From Collinsella tanakaei (GTDB lineage Bacteria; Actinomycetota; Coriobacteriia; Coriobacteriales; Coriobacteriaceae), in assembly GCF_016900375.1 (NCBI RefSeq), contig NZ_JACJKB010000010.1:1-64000 (forward strand): a DNA stretch of 64,000 nt, read 5' to 3'. The position numbers and the translations under genes are program-made. Below are positions 16,464 to 24,341 of the stretch, one piece after another. The notes under the pieces are model-generated. The model made no database searches. It saw only the letters and a program-made list of their open reading frames with translations, and was not told where the DNA came from. Numbering within the stretch: the first letter of the stretch is position 1; the number at the start of each line of letters is the position of its first letter.

Positions 16464-16658
16464 ACTGCTCCCCTTTCAGCCTCGCGCAGCGCGTCTATGG
16501 CAGCTCCGGCGGGCGCCTGGGCAGCCGCGGCGCAAAGGAGGCTCGGTCGGAAGGTGAAAGCAGGCACGCGGTCGATTGCATGCCGCATCTTGCGAACATC
16601 ATATCGAGAGATCCGCTGCGGCATTACATCCGATTGCTTCGAATAATGGGTATGGTTC

Positions 16659-16691
16659 GTGAAAGTTTGGGGCCTGTCCCCAAACTTTCAC
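16659..16691. repeat. Palindromic repeat family A, copy 6 (best consensus)
   Basis: GTGAAAGTTTGGGG-CCTGT-CCCCAAACTTTCAC: perfect 14 bp arms around a 5 nt centre. Confidence 0.9.
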
Positions 16692-16713
16692 GCTGGGCAG
16701 CCTCATAGCAGAA

Positions 16714-16746
16714 GGAAGGGGCCCGGATTATCTCCGAGCCCCTTCC
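16714..16746 (-). terminator. Possible terminator after the small double-glycine Cys protein
   Basis: GGAAGGGGC pairs with GCCCCTTCC (9 bp, 15 nt loop) downstream of the stop at 16805. Only a weak T run (TTCTG) follows on the minus strand. Confidence 0.4.
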
Positions 16747-16804
16747 AAAGCATTGCCGGCAGGATGCTTATTTCGACCCTGCTCCACGGTCAGACGCAGA
16801 ATCT

Positions 16805-17032
16805 TTAACGCTCCTCGTGGTACCCGGCCCTTTCCGCACGAATGCGAACGTCACACTCCCTGCAGAAATGAGGCGGCTCGGACATCATGGATGTCTCGCA
16901 AATGTAGTCAGCCCCGCAGTTGGAGCACTTGACGTGCCAGAGCTGACCCACGAGCTTACCTCCCGACACCTGGGAGAGGTCATCGCTATCCAGGCGCTCG
17001 ACACCTTCGGGCACGCGCTTGTCGTCTGTCAT
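16805..17032 (-). CDS. Small double-glycine, CxxC...CxxC protein; possible third precursor
   Basis: A 75-residue protein; the ATG at 17032 has a strong AAGGAGG five bases upstream. Residues 1-25 end LDSDDLSQVSGG, matching the DDEL..VAGG cleavage motif of the two precursors. The rest has Cys36/Cys39 (KCSNCGAD), Cys45 and Cys57/Cys60 (FCREC), a spacing that would also suit a zinc ribbon, and a basic, charged tail. It may be a divergent RiPP substrate or a small zinc protein with a coincidental GG motif. It is on the same strand as the cluster, 341 bp upstream of precursor B. Confidence 0.7.
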   Translation of the reverse strand: MTDDKRVPEGVERLDSDDLSQVSGGKLVGQLWHVKCSNCGADYICETSMMSEPPHFCRECDVRIRAERAGYHEER

Positions 17033-17192
17033 TGCTGCCTCCTTCGCTGCAACTGCTTTGCTCCGTTCCCGGCCTGCCAACCGGGGTATGCGCCTCTTGA
17101 CACGTTTATTGTGGCATGGCCGCATCCCGAGCGGGCGAGCACCTCGCGCCCCAAAGCCCCCGTTCGCGACAGGCCGTCCGACGGCTTCGGAG

Positions 17193-17226
17193 ATGAAAGT
17201 TTTGGGGCCTGTCCCCTAACTTTCAT
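17193..17226. repeat. Palindromic repeat family A, copy 7
   Basis: ATGAAAGTTTTGGGG-CCTGT-CCCCTAACTTTCAT, with an extra T in one arm. It lies 60 bp before the left end of the IS3 element. Confidence 0.85.
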
Positions 17227-17345
17227 CACAGGTCGCGGGCGCCGATTATATTCGCCATGAAATTCTTACCCCCGCACATCCTGCAGTGAACTGCCTCCCA
17301 TTTCTTGGACAAAGTAATAAAGTCCGAGAGATGGGAGGCCTTCTC

Positions 17346-17861
17346 ATGCCGATCGACCTTAGATGCAGGCACGACCGCGAGGTCAGGGAGCTCGCCGCTG
17401 ACATGTTCGAGTCCGGGCGGGGCTACCGCTCCGCCGCCAAGGCCCTTGGCGTCCCCGCCGAGGCTGTGAGAAACTGGCTGAAGACGTACCGCGCGATCGG
17501 AAGGGACGGGCTTCTGGCCATGGGAGGGCAGCGCGCCAGATACGACTACGAGACCAAGGTCGCCGCGGCGAGCGCCGTGGTCGACGGGGGCATGCCCAAG
17601 CCCGAGGCGATGGAGCGCTTCGGCATCGCGAGCGCCACGCCGCTGAAGCGGTGGTGCAGGCTGTACCGCGAGGGCGGGGCCGAGGCCCTGAGGCCGAAGC
17701 CCAGGGGCAGGCCCAGGGGATCGGGCGCGAAGGCGGCCCCGAAGACCCGCGAGGAGGAGCTCGAGGAGCGCGTGCGCAAGCTCGAGGCGCAGGTGGCGTA
17801 TCTAAAAAAATCGATAGCCCTGAAGGCGGAGCTGCGCTCCCGAACCGGGAGAAGGCCCTAG
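17346..17861 (+). CDS. IS3-family transposase OrfA
   Basis: About 171 residues from ATG 17346 (MPIDLRCRHDREVRELAADM); the frame is open to an earlier ATG at 17286, which overlaps the IS end. It has two helix-turn-helix units (YRSAAKALGVPAEAVRNWLK and KPEAMERFGIASATPLKRWC), a basic linker (RPKPRGRPRGSG) and a leucine-zipper-like tail (EELEERVRKLEAQVAYLKK). It binds the IS ends. Seven As at 17804-17810 near its end let ribosomes slip by -1 into orfB. Confidence 0.92.
   Translation: MPIDLRCRHDREVRELAADMFESGRGYRSAAKALGVPAEAVRNWLKTYRAIGRDGLLAMGGQRARYDYETKVAAASAVVDGGMPKPEAMERFGIASATPLKRWCRLYREGGAEALRPKPRGRPRGSGAKAAPKTREEELEERVRKLEAQVAYLKKSIALKAELRSRTGRRP
17804..17851 (+). promoter_or_regulatory. 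Programmed -1 frameshift site of the IS
   Basis: The slippery run CT-AAAAAAA (17804-17810) lies where orfA (frame of 17346) and orfB (frame -1) overlap. The perfect stem CTCCCG-AAC-CGGGAG at 17837-17851, 26 bases downstream, could stimulate slipping, although that spacing is long. Confidence 0.7.
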
Positions 17862-18721
17862 CGGTCGCCGAGCTTTCAGGGCGTGGCCACAAGCTGTCCG
17901 ACCTGCTGGAGTGCGCCGGACTCGCCAGGTCGTCGTACCACTACGCGCTCGCGCACCCGAGGAGGCCGACCAGGCCCGAGCTGCGCGGGAGGGTCGCCGA
18001 GATCTTCGGCCGGCTCCCCAACGGCGTCGGCCACCGCCAGATCGCCATGGAGCTGCGCGCCGTCGACGGGGAGCGCATAGCGGACAAGACGGTGCTCAAG
18101 ATGATGCGCGAGATGGGACTCAGGTGCGGCATCCGCCGCGAGACCGACTATCACAGGTACAACTCCTATAAGGGCGAGGTCGGCGAGACCTTCGGGAACG
18201 TCATCGGCCGCGACTTCGAGGCCGACGGCCCGTGGCAGAAGATGGGCACCGACGTCACCGAGTTCAAGCTCTCCTTCGGCAAGGCCTACCTCGCGCCGGC
18301 GTACGACTTCGGCAGCAAGGAGATCGTCGCCTGGTCGGTCTCGGAGCACCCCGACCTCGCGCAGCAGGAGGAGATGCTCGCCATGCTCGTCGCCGCGAAG
18401 CCGAGGGGCAAAGAGCCCATACTGCACTCCGACATGGGCTGGCAGTACCAGCACGCGTCCTACGTGGAGAGGCTCAGGGAGAACGGCTTCATCCAGAGCA
18501 TGTCGCGCAAGGGCAACTGCATCGACAACGGCGCGACCGAGCAGGTCTTCGGCCATATCAAGGACGAGTTCTTCCGAGGGCGCGACTGGGGCGACTTCGA
18601 GTCGTTCAAGCGCGACCTCGAAGAGTACATCGTCCACTGGAACACGAGAAGACGCCAGGTGAAGCTGAAGGGCCTGACCCCGGTCGAGTTCCGGGAGCAG
18701 GCCCTCCGGGAGGCCGCCTAG
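17810..18721 (+). CDS. IS3-family transposase OrfB (DDE catalytic part)
   Basis: About 300 residues translated as an OrfAB fusion after the -1 slip. The start given is the slip point, since no independent start is obvious. It shows the HTH_21-like region (RPELRGRVAEIFGRLPNGVG then HRQIAMEL) and the integrase fold with the DDE triad: Asp in GTDVTEFKL, Asp in LHSDMGWQYQH and Glu in EQVFGHIKDEFF. The end has RRRQVKLKGLTPVEFRE, typical of IS150-group transposases. Confidence 0.9.
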   Translation: MDSPEGGAALPNREKALAVAELSGRGHKLSDLLECAGLARSSYHYALAHPRRPTRPELRGRVAEIFGRLPNGVGHRQIAMELRAVDGERIADKTVLKMMREMGLRCGIRRETDYHRYNSYKGEVGETFGNVIGRDFEADGPWQKMGTDVTEFKLSFGKAYLAPAYDFGSKEIVAWSVSEHPDLAQQEEMLAMLVAAKPRGKEPILHSDMGWQYQHASYVERLRENGFIQSMSRKGNCIDNGATEQVFGHIKDEFFRGRDWGDFESFKRDLEEYIVHWNTRRRQVKLKGLTPVEFREQALREAA

Positions 18722-18762
18722 CGGTTATGATTAATCACATCCAAGTTTTGGGGCGCAGTTCA

Positions 18763-18788
18763 TTTGGGGCCTGTCCCCAAACTTTCAC
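18763..18788. repeat. Palindromic repeat family A, copy 8 (truncated by the IS)
   Basis: TTTGGGGCCTGTCCCCAAAC then TTTCAC. The leading GTGAAAG of the consensus is missing and the IS right end takes its place. The TGA in the remaining arm is the stop codon of the M20 gene (18785-18787). Confidence 0.85.
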
Positions 18789-19990
18789 TCCATCAGGACC
18801 AGCCTCTTGTAGACCGAAAGGCCGCGCAGCAGCACGCGCTCGTCGAACATGAACGTATCCCCGTGCAGGGCGCAGGTCGCATAGCCGAGGTCGCCGCAAT
18901 CCGCATCAGCGATGCCATCGGCGACGGGCGCGCCCACGCCCAGCAGGAAGAAAACACCGGGCAGATGCCGCTGGTAGAACGCGAAGTCCTCTGCGATCAG
19001 CAGGGGCTCCTCCACCAGCGTAAGCTCCGGCAGCACGTCGGCCGCCTTCGAATACAGCACCGAATCGTTCGTCACCGGAGGATACCCCTCGGCGAAATCG
19101 ACCTCACCGGTGCAGCCGCACGAGGTGCACGACTCATCGAGCAGCGCACGGATCTCGTCCTTCGCCCGCTCGAACATGCTGTCCGTGAACACGCGCAGGC
19201 TTCCGGCCAGGCGCGCCTCCCCCGCCACGGCGTTGCACACGGTGCCTGCCTCGAGCTGCCCGAACTGGCAGATCACAGGCTCCTCCTGGGCAAGCTTGCG
19301 CATAAGCCAGCGCTCGCTCACCATGAAGCGCGCGGCAGCCAGCGCGGCATCATGGCTGTCCGTGTCCGACACGCCGTACGTCTTGGCGATATGCGTGCTT
19401 TGCCCGTGGATGGAGATATGCGTCTCGCTCGAGCGCGCCAGCAGCGGGCCGGGGCGCGACGCCACCGTACCCCACGGCAGGTCGGGCCACACATGGAAGC
19501 CGAAGATGCGCTCGACCGCACAGCGCTCGAACACGCCGCTTTCGCACACGCGCTTCGCACCGCCGGTCGTCTCCTCGGCGGGTTGAAAGACGAAGAGCAC
19601 GTTTCGCGGGAGCGCCCCCGGGCGCTCGCGCACGATGCCGTCGACCCACACGGCAGCAGCAAGGGCCATCGCCATATGCGCATCGTGACCGCAGGCGTGC
19701 ATGTGCCCCTCGTGCTCGGAGGCAAACGGCGCACCCGTATTCTCGCTGATAGGCAGGGCGTCCATGTCGGCTCGGATCGCCATCGTGCGGGCGCACCCCG
19801 CATCGAACAGCGCGCAGATGCAGCTCGCGCTCGGTGAGAACACCTCGCACGAGAGCTGCTCGAGCACACCGCGCAGGTAGCGCTTGGTCTGCGGAAGGTC
19901 GTAGTCGAGCTCCGGGATGCGATGCAGATCGCGCCGATAGCGCGCCAGCAGCTCCAGATCCTGTTCGGTCACATCCGGCATCAAGTTCAT
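18785..19990 (-). CDS. M20 amidohydrolase, probable N-acetyldiaminopimelate deacetylase
   Basis: A 401-residue M20D-type metallopeptidase. Key motifs are IRADMDALPI (with the metal/catalytic Asp), ACGHDAHMAM (metal His), FVFQPAEETTGG (catalytic Glu pair) and FGFHVWPDLPWGTV. Family members include amino-acid hydrolases and the N-acetyl-LL-DAP deacetylase of the acetylated lysine pathway. The latter role is inferred from the position, back to back with lysA-dapA-dapB-dapH, where DapH makes the acetylated intermediate. The start at ATG 19990 has GAGAGG upstream; the longer frame to 20047 is less likely. Its stop lies in a palindromic repeat. Confidence 0.82.
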   Translation of the reverse strand: MNLMPDVTEQDLELLARYRRDLHRIPELDYDLPQTKRYLRGVLEQLSCEVFSPSASCICALFDAGCARTMAIRADMDALPISENTGAPFASEHEGHMHACGHDAHMAMALAAAVWVDGIVRERPGALPRNVLFVFQPAEETTGGAKRVCESGVFERCAVERIFGFHVWPDLPWGTVASRPGPLLARSSETHISIHGQSTHIAKTYGVSDTDSHDAALAAARFMVSERWLMRKLAQEEPVICQFGQLEAGTVCNAVAGEARLAGSLRVFTDSMFERAKDEIRALLDESCTSCGCTGEVDFAEGYPPVTNDSVLYSKAADVLPELTLVEEPLLIAEDFAFYQRHLPGVFFLLGVGAPVADGIADADCGDLGYATCALHGDTFMFDERVLLRGLSVYKRLVLME

Positions 19991-20051
19991 CTGCCCATCC
20001 TCTCCCACGGTTTTCAAAAGTATAGCCTCCCCGCCCCTCGTCACCACGCTT

Positions 20052-20133
20052 GCCTCTCTGGGGACGTAGCCGGGAGGCCAACCGGCCCGCGGCGGCGGGT
20101 GTCCGGAAACATCTCCGTCCTGAAAGTGGACAC
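20052..20133. repeat. Chimeric half-elements of palindrome families B and C
   Basis: GCCTCTCTGGGGACGTAGCC is one arm of the family B hairpin (full copy at 38741). It is followed by GTCCGGAAACATCTCCGTCC and TGAAAGTGGAC, one arm of the outer palindrome at 45159. It lies between the divergent M20 gene and lysA. Confidence 0.75.
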
Positions 20134-20205
20134 GTTACAGATGTGTATCGCCGCAGCGTTCACTCTTGTTCGGTAAAGCCCGTTCGTGATAGCATTCCTC
20201 CAATC

Positions 20206-20363
20206 GATAGAGGTAGCGGGCGCGAAGATGCGCGGGCGAGCCGGCAGGCATCGACCCCGCGCGGGGGCAATCCCGCCGAACTCGGCCGCCGGGCGCGGCG
20301 GAACCGGGTGGGACCGCAGGAAACACCTGCGGGACTGTCTGCAGGGTCTGCAGGAGAGCTATC
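20206..20363 (+). promoter_or_regulatory. Lysine riboswitch (L-box) upstream of lysA
   Basis: The leader begins GATAGAGGTAGCGGGCGCG and ends GGAGAGCTATC, so GATAG (20206-20210) and CTATC (20359-20363) close helix P1. Inside are the L-box features GCCGAAC, GGGTGGGACCGCAGG...CCTGCGGGACTGTC and GGAGAGC. The lysA Shine-Dalgarno AAGGAGG starts at 20364, directly after P1, and CCTCC at 20197-20201 could extend P1 over it. No terminator stem follows, so control of translation is inferred. A weak promoter-like TTGTTC...GATAGC lies at 20166-20193. Confidence 0.88.
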
Positions 20364-20376
20364 AAGGAGGCAGCAC

Positions 20377-21687
20377 GTGCCAGCCAAGCACCCCTTTGTG
20401 ACAAAAGACCAGCTCGTCACGATCGCCGAGCACTATCCGACCCCGTTTCACCTGTACGACGAGGCCGGCATCCGCGCGAACGTGGAAGCCGTGCTCGACG
20501 CGTTCAGCTGGAACCCGGGCTTCAAGGAGTATTTCGCCGTCAAGGCGAATCCCAACCCGCGGCTCATCTCCATCCTCGCCGAGTACGGCTGCGGCTGCGA
20601 CTGCTCGAGCGACACCGAGCTCATGATCTGCGATGCGCTCGACATCCGCGGTTCCGACATCATGTTCTCGTCGAACGACACGCCCGCCGACGACTTCCGC
20701 TTCGCACGCGAGCTCGGGGCCATCGTGAACTTCGACGACATCACGCACATCGAGTTCTTCGAGCGCGTCGCGGGACCCATCCCCAAGACGGTGAGCTGCC
20801 GCTTCAACCCCGGCGGCCTGTTCCAGCTTGCCAACGGCATCATGGACAACCCGGGCGATTCCAAGTACGGCATGACGCGCGAGCAGCTCTTCGAGGCCTA
20901 CCGCATGCTCGTCGACCGCGGCGCGGAGAATCTCGGGCTGCACGCCTTCCTCGCCAGCAACACGGTCACGAACGACTACTACCCCGCGCTCGCCCGCATC
21001 CTGTTCGAGCTCGCCGTCGACCTCGCGCGCGAGACCGGCGCGCACATCGGCTTCATCAACCTCTCGGGCGGCGTGGGCATCCCCTACCGCCCCGACCAGG
21101 TGCCCAACGACATCCACGCCATCGGCGAGGGCGTGCGCCGCGCCTTCGAGGAGGTGCTCGTGCCGGCGGGCATGGGAGATGTGGCCCTCTGCGCCGAGAT
21201 GGGCCGCTTCATGATGGGTCCCTACGGATGCCTGGTCACGCGCGCCATCCACGAGAAGCATATCTACAAGGACTACGTCGGCGTCGACGCCAACGCGTGC
21301 GACCTGATCCGCCCCGCCATGTACGACGCCTATCATCACATCACCGTGATGGGCCAGGCGGGCGGCCCCGACAAGAGCGGTCTGCCTGCCACGAGAACCT
21401 ACGACATCGTGGGCAACCTCTGCGAGAACAACGACAAGTTCGCCCACGACCGCGCGCTTCCGCAGGTGGATATCGGCGATTTGCTCGTGATCCACGACAC
21501 CGGGGCGCACGGCTACTCGATGGGCTACAACTACAACGGGCGCCTGCGTCACGCCGAGGTCCTGCTGCGCACCGACGGCAGCTGCGAGCTCATCCGCCGC
21601 GCCGAGACCGCAGCCGACTACTTCGCGACCCTCGACATCACCGACACGGGCCGCGCCCTCATCGCGCGCGCGGCGCGCACATCCTAA
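20377..21687 (+). CDS. lysA: Diaminopimelate decarboxylase
   Basis: A 436-residue fold-III PLP enzyme that decarboxylates meso-DAP to L-lysine, the last step of lysine synthesis. The PLP Lys is Lys56 in YFAVKANPNP. Other family motifs are FSSNDTPADDF, VNFDDITHIEFF, INLSGGVGIPY, GRFMMGPYGCLVT, GNLCENNDKFA with the active-site Cys, and the C-terminal GAHGYSMGYNYNGRLRHAEV. The GTG start at 20377 is fixed by AAGGAGG six bases upstream; the open frame to 20050 only crosses the riboswitch. It is the first gene of a four-gene operon. Confidence 0.95.
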   Translation: MPAKHPFVTKDQLVTIAEHYPTPFHLYDEAGIRANVEAVLDAFSWNPGFKEYFAVKANPNPRLISILAEYGCGCDCSSDTELMICDALDIRGSDIMFSSNDTPADDFRFARELGAIVNFDDITHIEFFERVAGPIPKTVSCRFNPGGLFQLANGIMDNPGDSKYGMTREQLFEAYRMLVDRGAENLGLHAFLASNTVTNDYYPALARILFELAVDLARETGAHIGFINLSGGVGIPYRPDQVPNDIHAIGEGVRRAFEEVLVPAGMGDVALCAEMGRFMMGPYGCLVTRAIHEKHIYKDYVGVDANACDLIRPAMYDAYHHITVMGQAGGPDKSGLPATRTYDIVGNLCENNDKFAHDRALPQVDIGDLLVIHDTGAHGYSMGYNYNGRLRHAEVLLRTDGSCELIRRAETAADYFATLDITDTGRALIARAARTS

Positions 21688-21703
21688 GGCAAGGAGGCCG
21701 AAC

Positions 21704-22594
21704 ATGGACATCCGCAACCTCGAGGGCTCGATCGTCGCCCTCATCACCCCCTTCGACAGCGACGGCAACGTCGACTTCGACGCGCTCGGCCGACTGGTCG
21801 ATTTCCAGCTCGAAGCCGGCACCGACGCGCTGCTGCCGCTCGGCACCACCGGCGAGAGCTCCACGATGACGCACGAGGAGGACGACGCCGTCGTGTCGTT
21901 CGTGGTCGAGCGCGTGGCCGGCCGCGTGCCCATCATCGCCGGATCGGGCTCCAACTGCACGCAGACGATGCTCGAGAAGAGCCTCTCCTACCAGCGCCTG
22001 GGCGTCGACGGCCTGCTGCTCATCACGCCCTACTACAACAAGAGCAACGAGGAGGGTATCTACCGCCACTTCGCCACCGTGCTCGACGCGGTCGACGTGC
22101 CCTGCATCCTGTACAACGTGCCCGGCCGCACGGGCTGCTCCATCAGCGTCTCCAACGTCGAGCGCCTGGCCGCGCATCCCAACGCGCTGGGCATCAAGGA
22201 GGCGAGCGGCTCGATCGTCTACGCGAGCGACATCGCGCACGTGATCGGCCCCGACTTCAAGATGTTCTCCGGCAACGACGACATGGTCGTGCCGCTCATG
22301 AGCCTCGGCGCCTCGGGCGTGATCTCGGTGTGGGCGAACGTGCAGCCCGCCCTGGTGCGCGAGATGACCCACGCGTTTTTGGATGGCGATCTGGCGCGCG
22401 CACGCCAGATCCAGCTGGAGGGGCTGCCGCTCGTGCACGCCCTGTTCTCCGAGGTGAACCCCATCCCCGTCAAGGAGGCCTGCGCGCAGATGGGCCTGTG
22501 CGACGCCAACTACCGCCTGCCGCTCGTGCCCATGGCCGACGGCAACCGCGAGAAGCTCGTGTCGACGATGAAGGAGGCTGGTCTCGTTGATTAG
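21704..22594 (+). CDS. dapA: 4-hydroxy-tetrahydrodipicolinate synthase
   Basis: A 296-residue TIM-barrel aldolase that condenses pyruvate with aspartate semialdehyde. The Schiff-base Lys165 is in LGIKEASG, Tyr137 in LYNVPGRTG, and the N-terminal TTGESSTMTHEE is standard. AAGGAGG lies upstream. It comes 16 bp after lysA and overlaps dapB by 8 bp, so translation of dapB is probably coupled. It should share lysine control through the leader RNA. Confidence 0.96.
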   Translation: MDIRNLEGSIVALITPFDSDGNVDFDALGRLVDFQLEAGTDALLPLGTTGESSTMTHEEDDAVVSFVVERVAGRVPIIAGSGSNCTQTMLEKSLSYQRLGVDGLLLITPYYNKSNEEGIYRHFATVLDAVDVPCILYNVPGRTGCSISVSNVERLAAHPNALGIKEASGSIVYASDIAHVIGPDFKMFSGNDDMVVPLMSLGASGVISVWANVQPALVREMTHAFLDGDLARARQIQLEGLPLVHALFSEVNPIPVKEACAQMGLCDANYRLPLVPMADGNREKLVSTMKEAGLVD

Positions 22595-23327
22595 CATAGC
22601 CATCATGGGAGCGGGCCGCATGGGCTCGCTCATCCGCACGACCGCCGAAGCCGCGCGCGGCGTGGACGGCGAGCCTGCATTCGAGGTCGTGGCGCAGGTC
22701 GGCTTCGACCTCGCCGCGGTAGACGACGCCCCTGCCGCCGACGTGCTCATCGACTTCTCCAACGTCGCCTGCCTGCCGGCGGTCGTCTCCTATGTGCGCC
22801 GCTGCGACTGCGCGCTCGTGAGCGGCACCACCGGCTACACATCCGAGCAGCTCGACGAGCTGCGCGCCCTCGGTGCGGACGTACCGGTCGTGTGGTCGGG
22901 CAACTACTCCATCGGCGTGGCGGCGCTCAGGCACCTCACGGCACAGGCGACCCGCGAGCTCCCCGGCTTCGACGTCGAGATCGTCGAGACCCATCACAAC
23001 CAGAAGGCCGACGCCCCCTCAGGCACGGCCGCCATGCTGCTCGATGCCGTCATCGACGCGCATGAGGGCATGGGGTACCACCCGGTCTACGGCCGCGAGG
23101 GCATGTGTGGCGCCCGAGACGAGCACGAGATCGGCATGCACTCGCTGCGCGGCGGCACGGTCGCCGGCGTGCACACGGTTTCGTTTTTCGGCACCGACGA
23201 GGAGGTCTCGCTCACGCACCGCGCGACGAACCGCCAGATCTTTGTGAACGGCGCCCTTGCCGCCGCAAAGAGGCTGCTTGCCCGCGAAGCCGGCTTCTAC
23301 ACCTTCGACGACATCATGTTCGCATGA
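22587..23327 (+). CDS. dapB: 4-hydroxy-tetrahydrodipicolinate reductase
   Basis: A 246-residue NAD(P)H-dependent reductase with N-terminal nucleotide-binding GAGRMGSLI and catalytic motif [15 protein letters not shown]. The start is TTG 22587 ([13 protein letters not shown]), with AAGGAGG nine bases upstream inside the end of dapA. It reduces the DapA product to tetrahydrodipicolinate. The TGA stop (23325-23327) is the first part of a family A palindrome, so the element sits exactly at the gene end. Confidence 0.95.
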   Translation: MISIAIMGAGRMGSLIRTTAEAARGVDGEPAFEVVAQVGFDLAAVDDAPAADVLIDFSNVACLPAVVSYVRRCDCALVSGTTGYTSEQLDELRALGADVPVVWSGNYSIGVAALRHLTAQATRELPGFDVEIVETHHNQKADAPSGTAAMLLDAVIDAHEGMGYHPVYGREGMCGARDEHEIGMHSLRGGTVAGVHTVSFFGTDEEVSLTHRATNRQIFVNGALAAAKRLLAREAGFYTFDDIMFA

Positions 23328-23356
23328 AAGTTTGGGGACAGGTCCCAAACTTTCAG
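23324..23356. repeat. Palindromic repeat family A, copy 9, overlapping the dapB stop
   Basis: ATGAAAGTTTGGGG-ACAGG-TCCCAAACTTTCAG. It lies between dapB and dapH in the operon and includes the dapB stop codon. Confidence 0.88.
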
Positions 23357-23373
23357 CTAGAGAAAGGACGCGT

Positions 23374-24075
23374 GTGAACGCTCAGGAAATCATCGACTTC
23401 ATCGCCTCGGCGGAAAAGAAGACGCCGGTCAAGCTCTACGTGCACGAGGCGGCGGGCGCCCAGATCGATTGGGGAGCCGCCCATGTGTACGGCACGCCCG
23501 AGGGACGCATCGTCTTCGGCGACTGGAAGGAGCTCGCCGCGATCATCGAGGCGCATGCGGACGACATCGTCTGCCTCGATATCGAGAACGACTGCCGCAA
23601 CTCCGCCGTGCCGCTGCTTGACCTGAAGGGCGTCAACGCGCGCATCGAGCCGGGCGCCATCATCCGCGACCAGGTCGAGATCGGCGACAACGCCGTCATC
23701 ATGATGGGTGCCATCATCAATATCGGCGCACGCATCGGCGCGGGATCCATGATCGACATGGGCGCTGTGCTGGGCGGCCGTGCCACCGTGGGCAAGAACT
23801 GCCATATCGGCGCCGGCACCGTGCTCGCCGGCGTCATCGAGCCCGCAAGCGCCACGCCGGTCATCATCGACGACAACGTCATGATCGGCGCGAACGCCGT
23901 CGTGCTCGAGGGCATACACGTCGGCGAGGGCGCGGTCGTGGCGGCAGGCGCCGTCTGTGTCGAGGACGTTCCCGCCGGCGCCGTCGTCGCCGGCGTGCCC
24001 GCGCGCGTCATCAAGCAGCGCGACGAGAAGACTGACAGCAAGACCGGCCTCGAGGAGGCCCTGCGCACGCTGTAG
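23374..24075 (+). CDS. dapH: Tetrahydrodipicolinate N-acetyltransferase
   Basis: A 233-residue left-handed beta-helix acetyltransferase. Hexapeptide repeats run from ~85 ([40 protein letters not shown]), with [20 protein letters not shown] the signature that separates DapH from the succinyl enzyme DapD. An N-terminal alpha-helical domain precedes. The GTG at 23374 has AGAAAGGA upstream. It acetylates tetrahydrodipicolinate, so this organism uses the acetyl branch of the DAP pathway. It is last in the operon and a strong terminator follows. Confidence 0.94.
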   Translation: MNAQEIIDFIASAEKKTPVKLYVHEAAGAQIDWGAAHVYGTPEGRIVFGDWKELAAIIEAHADDIVCLDIENDCRNSAVPLLDLKGVNARIEPGAIIRDQVEIGDNAVIMMGAIINIGARIGAGSMIDMGAVLGGRATVGKNCHIGAGTVLAGVIEPASATPVIIDDNVMIGANAVVLEGIHVGEGAVVAAGAVCVEDVPAGAVVAGVPARVIKQRDEKTDSKTGLEEALRTL

Positions 24076-24110
24076 CGTCCACACATCACAGCAGCCCATC
24101 CCCCTTATGC

Positions 24111-24152
24111 GGCGGCCGCGCTCCCAATCAAGGCAGCGCGGCCGCCGTTTTT
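24111..24152 (+). terminator. Terminator of the lysA-dapABH operon
   Basis: GGCGGCCGCGCT pairs perfectly with AGCGCGGCCGCC (12 bp, 12 nt loop), followed by GTTTTT. Confidence 0.93.
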
Positions 24153-24341
24153 GCTGCCGCTGCATGGGCGTTTCGCGGAATCTTCCGCCGCATCGCCTTC
24201 GATCATGTTCGTAAACCCGCATATGCTCAAGCTGGCACCTCACCGGTTGGACGCGCATATGCATACGGTCGGATATCGGCTCGAGACCTCGCTAAAACCG
24301 GTTGCATCGCCGGGTGTACCCTCTCGCCTACCGTCGGGCGC

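Larger units (their letters stand above)
16464..16804. other. Intergenic stretch upstream of precursor B
   Basis: 341 bp without a convincing gene. It holds family A copy 6 and an imperfect hairpin at 16714. A promoter for precursor B must lie here, but I see no clear -35/-10 pair. Confidence 0.5.
17287..18762 (+). mobile_element. IS3-family insertion sequence (IS150-like), 1476 bp
   Basis: The ends are TGAACTGCCTCCCATTTC at 17287 and the complement of TGAACTGCGCCCCAAAAC ending at 18762, giving imperfect terminal inverted repeats. It carries orfA and orfB in the usual IS3 arrangement with a -1 frameshift site. No matching 3-4 bp flanks are visible: CAG lies on the left and TTT on the right. 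The right end directly abuts a truncated family A repeat, suggesting insertion with local deletion. Both frames are intact, so it may be active. Confidence 0.9.

Noticed and set aside
14760-16646. 628-codon plus-strand open frame opposite the radical SAM gene
   Set aside because: It is the complement of an enzyme with intact catalytic motifs. The translation shows no recognisable domain.
17287-18762. Broken transposase (frameshifted pseudogene)
   Set aside because: The frame change coincides with a seven-A slippery run in the normal IS3 place, so it is programmed frameshifting rather than decay.
20206-20376. T-box leader, because of GGGTGGGACCGC in the lysA leader
   Set aside because: The GGGTGGGACCGC resembles the T-box antiterminator, but GATAGAGG/GAGAGCTATC ends, GCCGAAC and GGGACTGTC fit the lysine riboswitch, no terminator/antiterminator pair is present, and the T-box N base would not pair with a tRNA-Lys discriminator A.
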